Origin: Strigamia acuminata
Lineage: Eukaryota > Arthropoda > Chilopoda > Geophilomorpha > Linotaeniidae
Length of the DNA: 64,000 bases
Direction of reading: 5' to 3'
Assembly: GCA_949358305.1 (NCBI GenBank)
Contig: OX442324.1
Coordinates: 7,225,601 to 7,289,600 of the forward strand
Shown here: piece after piece, positions 45,797 to 58,851 of the stretch
Position numbering within the stretch: the first letter of the stretch is position 1
How the letters are laid out: each line of letters begins with the position of its first letter
Program-made: the position numbers and the translations under genes
Notes under the pieces: model-generated
The model's input: only the letters and a program-made list of their open reading frames with translations
Databases searched by the model: none
Told to the model about the DNA's origin: nothing

Positions 45797-48700
45797 TTAC
45801 CGGAAAAAATGTTTGCATAAAAACTGCAAACGGGCGGGCGAGAAAAACTTGGTGAAAATGTCGGCAGGATTTAAATCGCCGGAAATTTTCCGCAAAACAA
45901 AAACGCCCTCGGTAAGCCAATCCCGCAAAAAGAAAAAGCGCACATCGATATGTTTCGTCCGACGATTTTCGATGTCATTCATCGTGAAAAAGATAGTAGA
46001 CAAGGAATCGGAAAACATCGTCGGAGTGGGCAAACGGAAGATTCGGGACCGATCAATCGCGCCGTGGAGCCAAACGATCTCTTTCGCGCCATCGAGAAGT
46101 GCCAAAAACTCGGCCTCCATGATGCTTAAGGCGCAATAGCGCTGCTTACAGCAGCCCCAGGAGATGGGAACCCCGAAAATCGAAATCGTGTACACTCCGA
46201 AGCTCCTTCTTGTATCACGATCTCTGATCCAAGAAGCATCGGAGTGCCCTGACAGGATATCTCCAGTGACCGCGGAAAGGGAAATCGAATAATCCCGCGT
46301 GTTCTTCAAATACTGGAGAACCTGAAGAAGAAGGGCCACGTGCTTTGAAGTGAAGCACGTGTTGTACTGGGACAACAAAATCACCGGAAAGAGGATATCG
46401 GGGCGCGTGCGAGAAGCCAAAAACAGAAGCGACCCAATGAGAGAACGGTACGGGAATTCGTCGTCGTTCAGCACACGTTCTCCCTCTCTAGCGCAATTCA
46501 CCATTGTGCCAACGGTGATCGGGACCCTGCACAGACGCTCGGAGGAGATTCCGAAATCTTCCGCGATCCGATCAATGTAATCACGTTGATGAATGGAAAT
46601 ATGTTCACCATCGCGATCGAACTGAACCCCTAACAACTTCGATACCGGACCAAGATCTGTTATCGTGAAAAATCCACGAAGGGCTTTAACAGTTCGGTCT
46701 CGAGGACCGGGTCCTTTGGTGAAAAGTACCATGTCATCGACATAAACAAGGATGACGGCATCGTAAGTGTCGGAAATGAAAACACCATTTACACCTAGAA
46801 GCTTGTGGAAATTAATCTCCAACAAGACTTCGACGAGACGAAAATTCCATTGTCGTCCGCTTTGATGAAGGCCGTAAAGAGCCTTATGAAGCCTCCACAC
46901 TTTGCCAGTGTTTTGAGGAGTTTCTCAGCCCCTGGGAATCCTCATGAAGATGGCTTCATCCAAGTTGCCATAAAGATAGGCACCCTTGACATCGAGGTGT
47001 GTGTCTAGCCAGCCAAGAGCGACTACTAGAAGCACGAAAAATAGGCGAATCAAGACGTAATTGACCACGGGACTGAAAACCTCGGAATAGTCAACTCCGT
47101 ACTTCTGGCTGAAACCCTAAGCCACTAACATCGCCCTAAAACGGCGCACAATGCCTTCTGCATCACGCTTGATGTAGTAGACCCACTTATTCCCCACAAT
47201 GTTTACATCAGGAGGAGGTTTTTCAACTTCCTCGTAAACACCTCGCTCACGGAAGAGATCAAGCTCTTCCTCCATGGCTTTCTGCCAATGGACACGGTCG
47301 GGGCTAGAAATAGCTTCCTTGTAGGTGCGAGGAACCTGGGCAAACAAGGAATGCGCAAACCGTGGTGGTTCGGTAGAATAGCAATCCGCAAACGCTTCTT
47401 CTTCCGAAGTCGTGGGACTTTGAGGAAAAGAAACATTAGGATCTACCGGTGGGGGATCAACCATTTGAACTGGCACATTTCGGGTGCTAAAGTCAAAGGA
47501 ATTCCGATCGTATGCTAAACGATTGTCGACGCAATATCGCTCAACGTCGCCATGACTCCGCAATCTGGTACGGTCTGGCGGAAAAAAATACACATCTGTG
47601 TGACCCATAGACGCACCAGACTGCCGAATCACCTCAGAACGAGTCCACTTGCCCCCCACAGCCGGAGAACCAGGCGGAGGCTGACGCAGTGGCGAGGGAG
47701 CAGGAGGTGGAGGCAAAGCATGCGCTCTCACTGGGGGTTGCGTAACAATAGGCGCACCTGGAGGTGGAGGTCCAGGAGGAGGAAGTCCAGGAGGTGGAAG
47801 TCCAGGAGGTGGAATATGAGGTGCAGGAGGGGGAGCCTGGGGTGCAGGAGCACCACCTTGGGGAACGGGAGGTAATTGGTCGGTAATGAAATCCGACTCA
47901 AGCTCCACCGATATCGCACCTTCATCGGTGATCTCGGTGCCCTCATAAAAACGAGGATGTCCCCACATGCATTCCTCATCGAAACGAACATGTTTCGACT
48001 CGAAAACTTCTCTGCGCTTAGGGCACCACACGCGATAACCCCGCGTGCGAAAAGCATAGCCAACCACGACGCCAGTCCAGGCTCGGGATTCGAATTTCGA
48101 ACCACGGACTTGCTTCGGGATGTGCACGAAACACCGTGACCCAATCACCCTAAGGTGTTTGAGTGGAACAGTCTTGCCATACCACAGGCAATAGGGGACA
48201 AGATTGTTCAGTGACTTATGTGGGAAGCGGTTCTTTAAATAAATCATAGTAACCGCGAGCTCAGCCCACAGCACTCGAGGCAAAGACGTCGACAAAAAGA
48301 AGGAACGCACGCCCTCAAGTAAGGTGCGGTTAAGGCGTTCCGCGACGCCATTCTGCTCAGGTGTATAGACATTCGTGCGCTGTGCTTTGATGCCGCGCTG
48401 GACTAGAAAATTTTCGAAATTTCTGGAACAAAATTCCATGCCATTATCAGTCCTGACTGCTTTAATGCAGCCAGCCCCCCATAAAGTCTCCATCCGAGCA
48501 TGGAATAGCTTAAAAATTTCGAAAACTGCCCCCTTCGTTTTCATGGGCACAACAAAGGAATAACGGGAAAAGTCGTCTACGATCGTCAGTAAATAACGAG
48601 CGCCACCGATGGATGTGGTATTCGAATGACCCCAAACATCCATATGAAGCAAATCTAAAGGCTTCTTGGAAGAAATACCTTCCTTAATGCTTGGAAATGA

Positions 48701-50308
48701 AGCACGGGTGGATTTGGAGCGGGCACACACAGCACATGCTGGCAATGCGGAAGTAGAAATTTCTATTCCGGAAGCATTCGGAGATTTCGCCAGATGACGG
48801 ATACCGTCGGCATTAAAATGCCCAAATCTCCGGTGCCAAAGCTCCAAATCAGACGACTTTCCCTTCGGGGGTTTGGGAGAAGAGGTTGAAACAAGTTCCT
48901 CGGCAAAAGTAACATGCCGGACAGGTGACTGCAAAGTCGACGCAGAAAGAACCTGTTTGGGAACTGGGGCGGATGTAGTCGTAGGAGGCTTCGCAGATGT
49001 AAGATCTGCGGGCAAAATATTCTGAAGGGAATATAAATCATCCTTCAGTTTGGCCGTTAAAAGAAATTGTTTGGCTTTATCCTGCGGGTGATAAATGGAC
49101 ATTAGACCATTTGCGGCTGCAAAATGCAGTCCGGCACGATCAATCTTCGATAGGCTCACCAAATTACGCGAGAAAGCAGGGGCATGCAAAACATTATGCA
49201 TAGTGACGGGAAAATCAGACCCCCCAGCGCGACCACGGCCAACTCGCAACACCACATCTCCAACACCATCAACTCGAGAGCGACCTTCACCCAAAAGGAT
49301 GAAATAATTGGAGACTGGTTTGTAATTGATGAAACGATCACGCTCTGGACACACGTGGTCGGAAGATCCCGAATCGATGAGCCACTCATTCGATGAAGCC
49401 GAAGACACATTCGATTCCGATCGCGCGAAGAAATTGAACCCGGTGACCACGTTTGAAGAAACAGTGGCTGTTTGCGGAACACCACCACCGCGTCCACACT
49501 TGCGGTTGCGCGAATTCGAGCGTCGACCACGATTGGCGGATGGAGCGGAAGAGGCAGCGCCCTGGACACGGGGTTTGGGGCACTTGTTTGCGTAGTGTCC
49601 CATTTCCTTGCAATTGAAACACTGAATTTGCGATAACGGTCGAAAAGGCTTGTTCGGCGTACCCGAAGTCAAACTAGTAGACTGCAAACTAGTCGATGAT
49701 CCCGAATCCGCATTCTTCATCTTTAAACGATTAAATTCCGAGAGAAGATGGTCGGTGACCCCTTTCAAGGTGAAATCCGCCTTGGACCAATGGTAGATCG
49801 TTTGCACGGTCGCCTCGTACGAATCCGGTAAAAAATCCAGAAGTTGATAGGCTACATCCGAATCCGAAAATTTTACATCCAATTCAACTAAAACCGCACG
49901 GGCTTTGGTCACGCGGCTTACGAAGACTGACATATCTTCATTTGGAAGTAATCGCATCATGAGGAAATCACGGCGAAGTTTCGCAATTCGGGCAAGAGAA
50001 GTCGGTTGAAATGTCGCTTTCAATGCAACCCAGGCGTCACGAGCGGTGTCGGCAGCGAGAACGATGTCCTGATATTGTGGCTCAACAAATAAGCCAAGCA
50101 AGGCTTTTGCACGTTTGGAGCGGTCATCGTGCAGTTGTTTGCGAGTATCATCCCACGCATCGTTCTTCACAGGAGGTTTCACGTCGATAAACTGGTCCAC
50201 GCCCTTCTCAAGCAACAAAAACTGGATGTTGCGAGACCAGGACTCGTAATTGTCCGCATTTAGCCGTGCAATGGAAAAATGGTGCGTGGATTTGTCGGAT
50301 TCTGCCAT
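45797..50308 (-). pseudogene. Copia-2 Gag-Pol polyprotein, two nonsense codons in Pol
   Basis: One frame of 1,504 codons starts at MAESDKSTHHF (50308). Seen: copia Gag, a CCHC knuckle (CFNCKEMGHYANKC, about residue 232) and a protease (IDSGSSDH, about 313). The integrase has an HHCC domain and a D,D,E triad (HMDVWG, RTDNGMEF, QNGVAERLN), followed by a Pro-rich linker. RT has YVDD and RNase H has SIMEAEF and ADIFTKFF. In-frame stops lie at 47119-47117 (TAG, at the integrase/RT boundary, in the LVA-GFS motif) and 46927-46925 (TGA, early RT). The first 1,063 codons (Gag to integrase) are intact, so a truncated product is possible. Confidence 0.93.
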
Positions 50309-51517
50309 CGTATCGTAAGCAATCGAAAAGCGGTGTTGAAGAGCGGTGTATTGCGAAAATAAAATTCAGCCGTAGCGATAAAAATCAGCAATTACGCGCA
50401 AGGGAACCGTTGACGATGTTCGAGGCGGATATCCAATGAATGGGCTATACAGGTTACTAGTTAACCCGTCTAAACAGTGGCCGTTAAGGAGTTGTCGGGA
50501 AATAATGGCCCTGTGGCCCCCGGATACCCCACTGTCGGGCACGGCAAATAAATACAATGGTCAAAGTGCAATGACCAAGGCAAGGAATCAAATCTGCAAA
50601 AATAATTAAACTTTTGCAGAATTAATCCCAGGATCCTAAACCGGGTCCCCCAAAAGATTCACAGAGTTTCACGACAGGGAAGGCGAAAAATAAATAAATA
50701 AGAATGAAAAAGAGGTGAATGAAATCAAATTCACAGTAGATTCCCTGTTGCGCACACCGGGGTGCGAAAAATCCTTCGAAATCGTTGAAAATCCTCGGCA
50801 ATCGTCAGCCGCTTCGCACTCGTCAAGCGGAAAAATTCTGGACGAAAATCGATGAAAATTCCACGTAAATCGACGTGAAAAATGCAGAAAATGTCTGAAA
50901 AATATATAAAATAATCAGAAGAATGATCAAATGAAACAATTTAGCGATGCGAAGCAGTAAACACGGCAATTTAACACGTTGGCGATCATGGAAATGTCCG
51001 CTCATCACTACTCGTGTGCGGGACGAAAATCGGCGCAAAAACTCGGTGAAACTCACGGAAAACCACTCGAAAACATCCTGTGGAGTTGCACACACACTGC
51101 TGGTGGTCCACTGAACTCGTAGGCACCGCAAAAAATTCGAAAATCCCTCGAATTAGGTGGCGAAAATCATCGCAAACTCGGCGCATCGCGATTGGGCGCG
51201 TCTGCGGTGATCATCGGCGAAAATCGACGGAATTAAATTCCAAAAAGTACTCACAATGCTTCAACTACACTAGCACAACACCCACGAAAATTAGCAGCGT
51301 TGAAATCCGTTGCAAATTGTCGAAAAACCATCAAAATCAGCGGGCGAGCGGCGTGAAGAAACAAGGTCGGCCATTTTGGATTGGAGTGAGCAATCGATGA
51401 TAAATGAGTGTGGCAACGTCCCGGACGAAATTTGACGGGAAAAACGATGTTGGCAACTCTCAAAAGCAACAAATTTGAACTCACAGTGATGGAATACACT
51501 CTAGTCCTCTGCTACCA
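50309..51517 (-). other. Copia-2 5' leader and primer site
   Basis: 1.2 kb without coding character. The 13-nt match to the initiator tRNA-Met 3' end abuts the 5' LTR. Confidence 0.75.
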
Positions 51518-52364
51518 TGTAGATTTTAGGAAAATAAAGAGGCAAAATGTTGCAAAACCATAGGAGCTTTATTAAGCACACTCATCTTGAGAAAAACAGG
51601 AAAACGTAAGTAATAATAAAAGCAATGATAAAACGAGATACATAATCGGGCAGAACTAAAACCCGATAAACGAAATCTAAACAAAGCAAAATATAGGATC
51701 TCATAGGATCCAATCAATAAACGATGTCTACAAATTAAATAACTGATAAATATCGAACATTAGAGTAAACATCGAGTATAAGCAATCATAATTCAATCTC
51801 GGGGAACAAAAAGGCCAACAGGCACCACTCCGATCGTGGCGATACAGGGACGTCTGAAATTTGAAACGAGCGAATTTGTGAACGGATACGAGAAAGAAAG
51901 AAAGAAAGAAAGAAAAACGAGACAATACGGGACGAGATTTTTCGTTTCTTACCTTGAACGGTTGCGAAAACGGCCGCGAAGAAGATGACCGCGACTGCGA
52001 CCACGACTGCGACTGCGACTCCTTCGATCGCGACTCCTTCGACTGCGACTCCTTCGATCGCGACTCCTTCGACTGCGATCGCGACTGCGACCGCGACCGC
52101 GACTGCGACTGCGACCGCGACTGCGACCGCGACCGCGACCGCGACCCGGTGCCGCGACTGTGCCCGGGCGAGGGCTCGTGTTCGGCGTGTTCGAGTTCGA
52201 ACTCACTTTCTCGCCGACGCTGTATTTCGCGACTCTGTGCGCGGATCATTTGGCCTTCGCACTCTACCTTCGCGCGGTTCTTTTTGCGGACTTCGCGGCG
52301 AGCGCGTTCCTCATCATCGTCGTCGTCGCGGACGAGCGGGATGCCGGGTACCCGACTACGCACG

Positions 52365-52844
52365 TGTAGCAGAGTAGGGCGCAGAATATCGGTGAATTAT
52401 CACCGGGAAGCGTGGAAAATGGGGCCGTGCTGCGCGCACGGACGTAGGCGATACGACGCGTATCGTAAGCGAGACGGCGCGTGGCTTATGGCCACTTATA
52501 GCGCACTAAACTAGCACACAATGTGCTTTAAAGCAAAGGCAATGATAACAAAATATAAAACACTTTACTAAAATAAGAATACATTACATAAATGGTGTGA
52601 AAAACAATCAAGCAGCACACAGCCGTGTGCTGCGCCATCTTGGATTTGGATAACAATGATGGTGGCACTCTGGTGCCGGAAATTAGCATTAATAAAGGAT
52701 AAATCATTGGATTGAAGAACAAATCATATCAAAACAAGACAAGAGTATGGAATTACATACGAGACATCGCTAAACTAACAATAATATCGAAATCAAAAGT
52801 ATATAAATAAATACATCGACAAAAACATGGTCTTTAGACCAACA
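52365..52844. mobile_element. Solo LTR (480 bp) in gene K
   Basis: TGTAGCAGAG...GACCAACA, flanked by a perfect 5-bp duplication GCACG (52360-52364 and 52845-52849). It has no internal region. It splits the first visible exon of gene K between the GYTFV and RSRVPG codons. Deleting it with one GCACG restores the frame. It is probably a recombination remnant of a copia-type element; the parent family is not otherwise present in the window. Confidence 0.88.
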
Positions 52845-53000
52845 GCACGAAAGTGTAGCCGCGTACGGTGATGGGATCGCGCGAGAGGTCGACGTCGTAT
52901 TCTCGGGACTTGCTGGTGGCACCGGCACCGGCACCACGATCGGGGCGGGCGCTGGTGAAGAGGTCGGCACCACTGTCCTCGGCGCCGTCGTCGTCGCCGC

Positions 53001-53048
<48 letters not shown>

Positions 53049-53578
53049 TATTGTCGTCTGCACGTTTAATGGATCCGGCGTGTTTAGCGGCAACAACAGT
53101 AGATTTGGCGCGTTGCTCGGTGGTGGGTTTGGCACGTTGCTCGGCGGCGGATTTGGCGCGTTGCTCGGCGGCGGATTTAGCGCGTTGCTCGGCAGCAGAT
53201 TTGGCGCGTTGCTCGGCGGCGGATTTGGCGCGTTGCTCGGCGGCGGATTTGGCGCGTTGCTCGGCGGCGGATTTGGCGCGTTGCTCGGCGGCGGATTTGG
53301 CGCGTTGCTCGGCGGCAGATTTGGCGTGTTGTTCGGCGGTGCGAAGAGCAGTTGCAGCAGCGGGGGCAATGCAAAAGGTACCAGCGAGAGGAGAGGGACG
53401 CGGAGAAGGGAAAGAAGCGGGCATGGAAAACAAGCCCCTGACTTTGTCCTTTCCGAAGAGGAGATCCAGCACCGGGCGTTGTTGCACCATGTCGATGGCT
53501 TCCTGAAAAAGAAAACGAACGAGTCAATTCGATCGATAGATTGATCGAGTCCTCGACGCGAGTCAGTCACGCACGTTC

Positions 53579-54140
53579 TGTTGGCGTGTTCTGCGCCGTT
53601 TACTTCAATATGAGTTCTAACTTTATGTTTTAATTATGTTATTCGATATTTTATCCATTAATTGTTATATCTCGATGTATTATTTATATTCCGTACCGTA
53701 ATTCTTATTTCCGATTGTATTTGGATGCATTGGCACAATGCGTTTCATTATTTGTCGTTATGTACACGGCACATTGCTATGCCTAGCAATTCGATTATAG
53801 TTTGATGTTAATTATTAACGCCAGATGGCGTTTATGTGTTCATTACTCGTATTCAAAATGGCGTCACACACAGGCGTGTGTGAATTAGCTGCTTTCATCC
53901 TTTGTTTGGACATTTATGTAAGTTATTATCGTTTCATTAAACTTATTTTATCATTTTAAGCATTAGTTGTTTGGTTTACTGCACCTTAAGTGCATTTACG
54001 TGTGCACATAAGCGACATTACGTCGCGCACTATTGAAAACGACAGGCGAACGTTCGCGCGGGTCGCACGACGCGGTTTTGCGCTTTTCAAAGCACGTTTC
54101 CTTCGGTAATATACCGAATATTGCGCACTCCTCTGCTACA
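53579..54140 (+). repeat. Copia-3 5' LTR (boundaries inferred)
   Basis: Start TG and end CA are inferred from the copia pattern and the adjoining primer site, because the second LTR is not in the window. The last bases (TCCTCTGCTAC, 54129-54139) are complementary to the primer site. Confidence 0.65.
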
Positions 54141-55207
54141 GTTGGTAGCAGAGGATGGTTGCTGCCTAATTCAACCATTTTTTGCCTAATTTTCGACAAC
54201 ATTCTCGCGAAATTCGCGATTTTGCGTCGAAAATTTGTATTTTCAGGTAGCAACGATCTTCGCCGCGATTTTCGTCTGCCATACGTTTCGGGGAGTGCCT
54301 GGGACGCATCACCGACGTTTTGGACCGTGCACGCTGCACATTTCGTCATTTTTGAGCCGAATTTTGCACGAAATATCGCCAAATTCGCGAATTTCAGTGC
54401 AAATATTGTATTTTCCAGGTTTTTTCGGTTTTTTCGACGTCTCACAGCAGCCAAGGCTGTTGTTTCAACGATTCCTCGTTTAATGCCGTACGGAATTACG
54501 CGGGATTCGCGATTTTCGATACGGATTTTCTTTATTTACAGATTTTCCGACAATTTGCGATTTCGACACTGCTTAGCGAAGAGCGGCAGTTGCAACGAGA
54601 AACGAACACTCGATTGTTCGCGGTGCAGTTCCCCGGAGAACGGCCCTTATACGCCGATCTTTACAAGAGGAAGAAGAGCCTCGAATTATTTCGAGAAGAA
54701 TTCGGACATTAACGTCCGAATTGCGCTTTCTCCAGCTTTTCGAGAAAGCTGCGCCGTGCCCACATTTGCACGAGGATCGCAACCGCGATTGATTCATCTA
54801 TTTCGCCTTTTTCAAATTATTTTGTTAGTTTGTAAGATATTTTTAAGATTTTGGTTGGGTCAATTAGTATCGGTTTCGCCCTTGTGTCCAGTCGGGCACG
54901 CGAAGCTTGTATTCCCAGTTAAGGCTTTCTCAGGGCCACCTAACGTTTCCGTGACCCCAGGTGGTTTGCAAAGGGCGTTAGGGAGATACTTAACTGGGGT
55001 TATTTGTGCCAATTGTAGCATTGGCATCCCCGTCTTGGTTTCCGCATTGACAGTGCTTCGGTTTAAGTGCGACGATAAGTGCTCCGTGATAAAAGTGCAT
55101 CAAACTCTCGTGCATTTACGTTTGTGCTTCGTTTCACAACACCATTTTGCCAGTGCCATTCTCAATTCCACGATAATTTTTGCGTTTGTGTTTCGACGAC
55201 CACCAAA

Positions 55208-58200
55208 ATGCAGAAGTCCGAAAACACCGTGTCTCGAGTGCCAATCCTCGCAGTTGGCAACTATGAAATGTGGGCCCGTAGTATGAAAATGCTACTGAAG
55301 TCAGAAGGGCTGTGAACCCACGTTACCGAAGAGGACGAGGAGGATTTCAAGAAAACGGCAAATGACAAAGAACTTAAAAAGTATAAGCGCCGTAAGGACA
55401 AGGCGTTGGGCCTCATCTATGGTTTCGTGTCTGAGCCCAAAAAGTCAGCGTTGGACTCCGCCAATACGCCCAAAGAGGCATGGGACACTTTATCCAAAAT
55501 ATATGCCCCAAGCCCTCGCGCTCGAAAGGCGGCCTTACGGCGCGAATTCCTTCACATGAAATTGGAACGGAACGAGGAAATGGCGGACTTTCTGGGAAGG
55601 GTCCATTACCACGCCAGGAAGCTAGAAGATATTGGGGAGAAAGTTTCACCTGATCACCTGGCGTACCAGTACCTAGACATCCTGCCAGCTGAATATTCCC
55701 AGGTGTCATTCGCCATTTACCATTGGGAAGATCCGATATTCACACCCCAAAAAGTGTCCGAACAACTTCTTTCGGAGTATATGCGTCAGAAAGCTTTCTC
55801 GTCACGGGATTCGACATCCGCATCATCTTCTCACGCGTACTCGACAGATCAGCGCTCCCGTTCTCGAGGTCAACGTCCGTTGTCGTCCATTAGATGTTTC
55901 AATTGCGGAGAGATGGGGCACTACGCGAATAAGTGTCCCCAACCACGCAAAGAGCGGACTCCAAACCCATCAGTGTCTTTTCAACGTCCATCTAGGAGTC
56001 GGAGCCGCAAACGCGGCAAGAACAATTCCAACAAGTCGAATGACGGGCGCCCAAGAGGAAGTTCACAAGCAAAGAGAGAATCGAATTTTTTTGTGCACGC
56101 GCCACCACAGATCACCGAAATGCCCGCGGCCCACTTCATGCAGTCGCACGAATGGATCGTGGACTGCGGGGCAACAGATCATGTGTCCCACGTCGCATCG
56201 TGGTTTACCAGTTTTGTCAAAGTCGTGCCCTTTGACATCGAATTGGGCCAAGGCACTTCTCAGGTGACTGGTAAAGGAACGGTGCGAATCGAAACTTTGA
56301 TTGATGGATGCGAATGTGCAGTCAACTTACACGACGTGTTATACGCACCGAACTTTGAAGCAAATTTAATCTCGGTGTCGAAAATCGACAAACACGAACA
56401 TCACATCCATATTTACAAAGGGCGAGTAGACATTTATAAGACTGATTCTCGTTATCCTGTTCTCCGAGCCAAAGAAAAGGGCGGTCTGTACTACGTGGAT
56501 GGCTTGTGCCCACCGGTGTCTTCGACAGCAAATGCGACGACAAGTGCGATTTCAGTTTCGGGTCCTCCGCCTCCGATAAAGACTTTAGTCACGGTTGAGG
56601 AAGACTTCGTCAAAGTCCCGAAATCCAGAAAGAAACCGAAGGAACGCGAGCTGACAGATTTTGGATTTGAGCTTCCTCCGTTATCACAGAAAACCCAAAC
56701 ACTTCCTGTCCCAAAATCTCCTCTCATTCCTCCACCTGTCCCGACATCGCACCAAGCCAATCCAGAGCCTTCCTCACTCCAATCCTATGTCGATATATTA
56801 AAGACAATTCCTTTCGCACATGTTCCTCCTCCTCCTCCTCCTGAGGTTAAACAGAAGAAGGTAGCTGCACCGACTGCAAAGAAGGACGCAACCGGTATTT
56901 GGCACAGTCGACTTGGCCACCTCCACACAAATGCGATGAAGTTACTCGCGGCCAACAACCAAGTCTACGGCATTGAACCGAGTGAAGTTGCGAAGGAATT
57001 GACCTGCAATCATTGCAGGGTAGCCAAGTCAACGAGGGCATCTCACAAGCCCGATGATCATCCAATAATGACAAAAGCGTTAGATCTCCTCCACATGGAT
57101 CTGTGGGGCCCACATCAAACCACTTCGTTCGGCGGCGCGCGATACATTTTCACCATTATTGACGACGCAACCCGATACACGTGGATGTTTCCCCTGGCTC
57201 AAAAATCCCAGACTTTCGAATGCTTCAAGGATTTTGTTTCCCGTATCGAGCGAGTGGCAGACACTCGAGTTAAAGCAATTCGAACGGACCGGGGCGGCGA
57301 ATTTCTATCAAACGAATTCGTCGACTATCTACGTAAAAGTGGAATTCAGGGTCAACGTACGAACCCATCGAGCCCCCAGATGAACGGCACGGCCGAAAGA
57401 ATAAACCGAACAATGGCCGACTTCATGAGGGCAACTCTGGACGAAACTCGTTTACCCGAGGAACTTTGGGCAGAAATGTCTGTTTCATTTGCGTACATCA
57501 AAAATCGTTGCCCCCATTCACGTTTAAAGAACGAAGTCCCGTATGTTCTGTGGAGACAACGTGCGCTTTCAGTTCGGCACCTACGTAAACTCGGATCGAA
57601 ATGCTGGGTCCACTTCACAGCCCCTGGACGTAACAAGTTGGCACCCCGCGCCTGGGAGGGCTATCTCGTCGGTTATGCGACATCAACACGCGGCTATCGG
57701 GTGTGGAACCCGGTTGATAACAAAGTGATTGAGTCGATACATGTGCAAATCGACGAACGACAATCCTTCCGACGCACGCAACGTGCCCCTAATCCGAATC
57801 GCGAATCTACTGTTGAACTCGAACCCGAAACGTCAATTACGCCGTCGTCACCTGTCAAGTTCGACGACAAAGTACAATACGCGGAATGGACGCCTCTTTC
57901 TGATTCTGAGGACGAGGGATCTTCAACGGAATATGATTCGGATGATAGCAACGCAGACAGCCAAAAGGGTGCTGCTGCACCACGTCAAGTGTCCCCGCCG
58001 CCTGGCTTTGCTGTTTTGCCACCTCCTTCTACGGGTGTGACACCGTCAGCTACGCCAATTACTACGCCAGTTCCGTCTACGGGTACGACACCGACAGCTA
58101 CTCCTACAGCTTCACCTCCAGGATCCCCAACGAGATTTGTAGCCGTTAGAAGAGGTTCTGGGGCAACACATCCAATAGCTGCTGCCCCGATAATCGTCCC

Positions 58201-58320
58201 TACGGCTCATACCACGTACAAGTCACGTATTGTGGGTGGAAATAACCCCTTTAGCAATTGGGTTAGAGAGGAGCATCTCCGCAAAGACCAGGTTCCAGGA
58301 CAGATCAAAATCGATGTTTA
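55208..58320 (+). pseudogene. Copia-3 Gag-protease-integrase, truncated, one nonsense codon
   Basis: The frame starts MQKSENTVSRVPILAVG. A TGA at 55313-55315, after codon 35, interrupts Gag; the frame is then open to 58320. Seen: copia Gag, a CCHC knuckle (CFNCGEMGHYANKC), a protease (VDCGATDH), and an integrase with an HHCC domain and a D,D,E triad (HMDLWG, RTDRGGEF, MNGTAERIN). A long Pro/Thr-rich linker follows. The last codons before the artificial stop (58331-58333) come from the Copia-4 LTR. RT is missing because of that insertion. Confidence 0.9.
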
Positions 58321-58771
58321 TGTCAATCTATAAACCGTAGGTGAGTGCATGTGTGGAAGCAAACCAGCATCTTTACTTTCTGCAAAGCCATCTCACCATG
58401 GAGGCCGCCATCTTTAATGCCAAACAGTAAGTGATCAAGTGATACATGGGTTAGAGGCTAACTGCCAACCAACTAACAGTAGAACAAATCATCCACACAG
58501 TGGTTGATTTGTTCTTTACAAACAAAACATCAACTGAATACAATTCCAGTATTCACACTGGATAAAAACCGGGGCAAACTAATAGATAAACTAAAAACCC
58601 AAGCAGACGACAGTCTGGATAACACTGTAAAACATGTGTTGATTGAATTTGCAAGACAATCAACACTCGACCTCGAGACATAACACAATGCTAAACAGAA
58701 ACGCGCCATTGCCGCACTAATTCGGAAAGGTGCGACGTATCACACCATATGACGGATCCAAAATCCCAACA
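58321..58771 (-). repeat. Copia-4 3' LTR
   Basis: 451 bp. The first 311 bp match 63690-64000 with one visible difference (CACCATGG against CACCACGG). Confidence 0.9.
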
Positions 58772-58851
58772 ATGCCCCCTCTGATCCGCATATGGGCTAA
58801 CACGGATAACAGAACAACCTGTAACGCTCACGACCCCCTCACTGCACGGCA

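Larger units (their letters stand above)
45315..51820 (-). mobile_element. Copia-2, full-length Ty1/copia retrotransposon inserted in an exon of gene K
   Basis: LTRs of 303 bp at 45315-45617 and 51518-51820 (TGTAGATTTT...GGCCAACA) show one visible difference (near 45555/51758). The target duplication is GGCAC. The primer site at 51505-51517 matches the 3' end of initiator tRNA-Met (TCCTCTGCTACCA on the plus strand). A purine tract (complement of AGCCCCCCATT) follows the 3' LTR at about 45618-45632. A 1.2-kb leader (50309-51517) precedes gag. The insertion is in the same transcriptional orientation as gene K. Confidence 0.95.
44548..53502 (-). pseudogene. Gene K: large repeat-rich protein with PHD-like zinc cluster, split by a solo LTR and Copia-2
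   Basis: Coding segments are 53502-52845 joined to 52359-51953 (1,065 nt), then 51853-51821 joined to 45309-45119 (224 nt). They are followed by 45046-44863 and 44796-44548. Removing the solo LTR and Copia-2 with one target duplication each leaves every junction in phase. Order: AEQRAKSA tandem repeats (about ten), poly-Ser, an acidic stretch and an Arg-Ser dipeptide region. Next is a Cys/His cluster (C-x4-C, C-x2-C-x4-H-x2-C, C-x2-C) resembling a PHD finger. A roughly 80-residue end (LVRKIEGVYEAEVGLLPP...) was not recognised. A TAA at 44895-44893 is either the true stop or a third lesion. The 5' exons lie beyond Copia-3/4. RS plus PHD suggests a nuclear protein; this is inference. Confidence 0.6.
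53579..58320 (+). mobile_element. Copia-3, 5' part (LTR to integrase), cut by Copia-4
   Basis: The 5' LTR (about 53579-54140, TGTTGGCG...CTGCTACA) is followed after two bases by an 18-nt primer site (54143-54160) complementary to the 3' end of initiator tRNA-Met. The leader runs to the Gag ATG at 55208. The coding region stops being copia-3 at 58320, where the Copia-4 LTR begins. RT, RNase H and the 3' LTR should lie beyond the window. It sits in an intron of gene K, in the opposite orientation. Confidence 0.85.
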
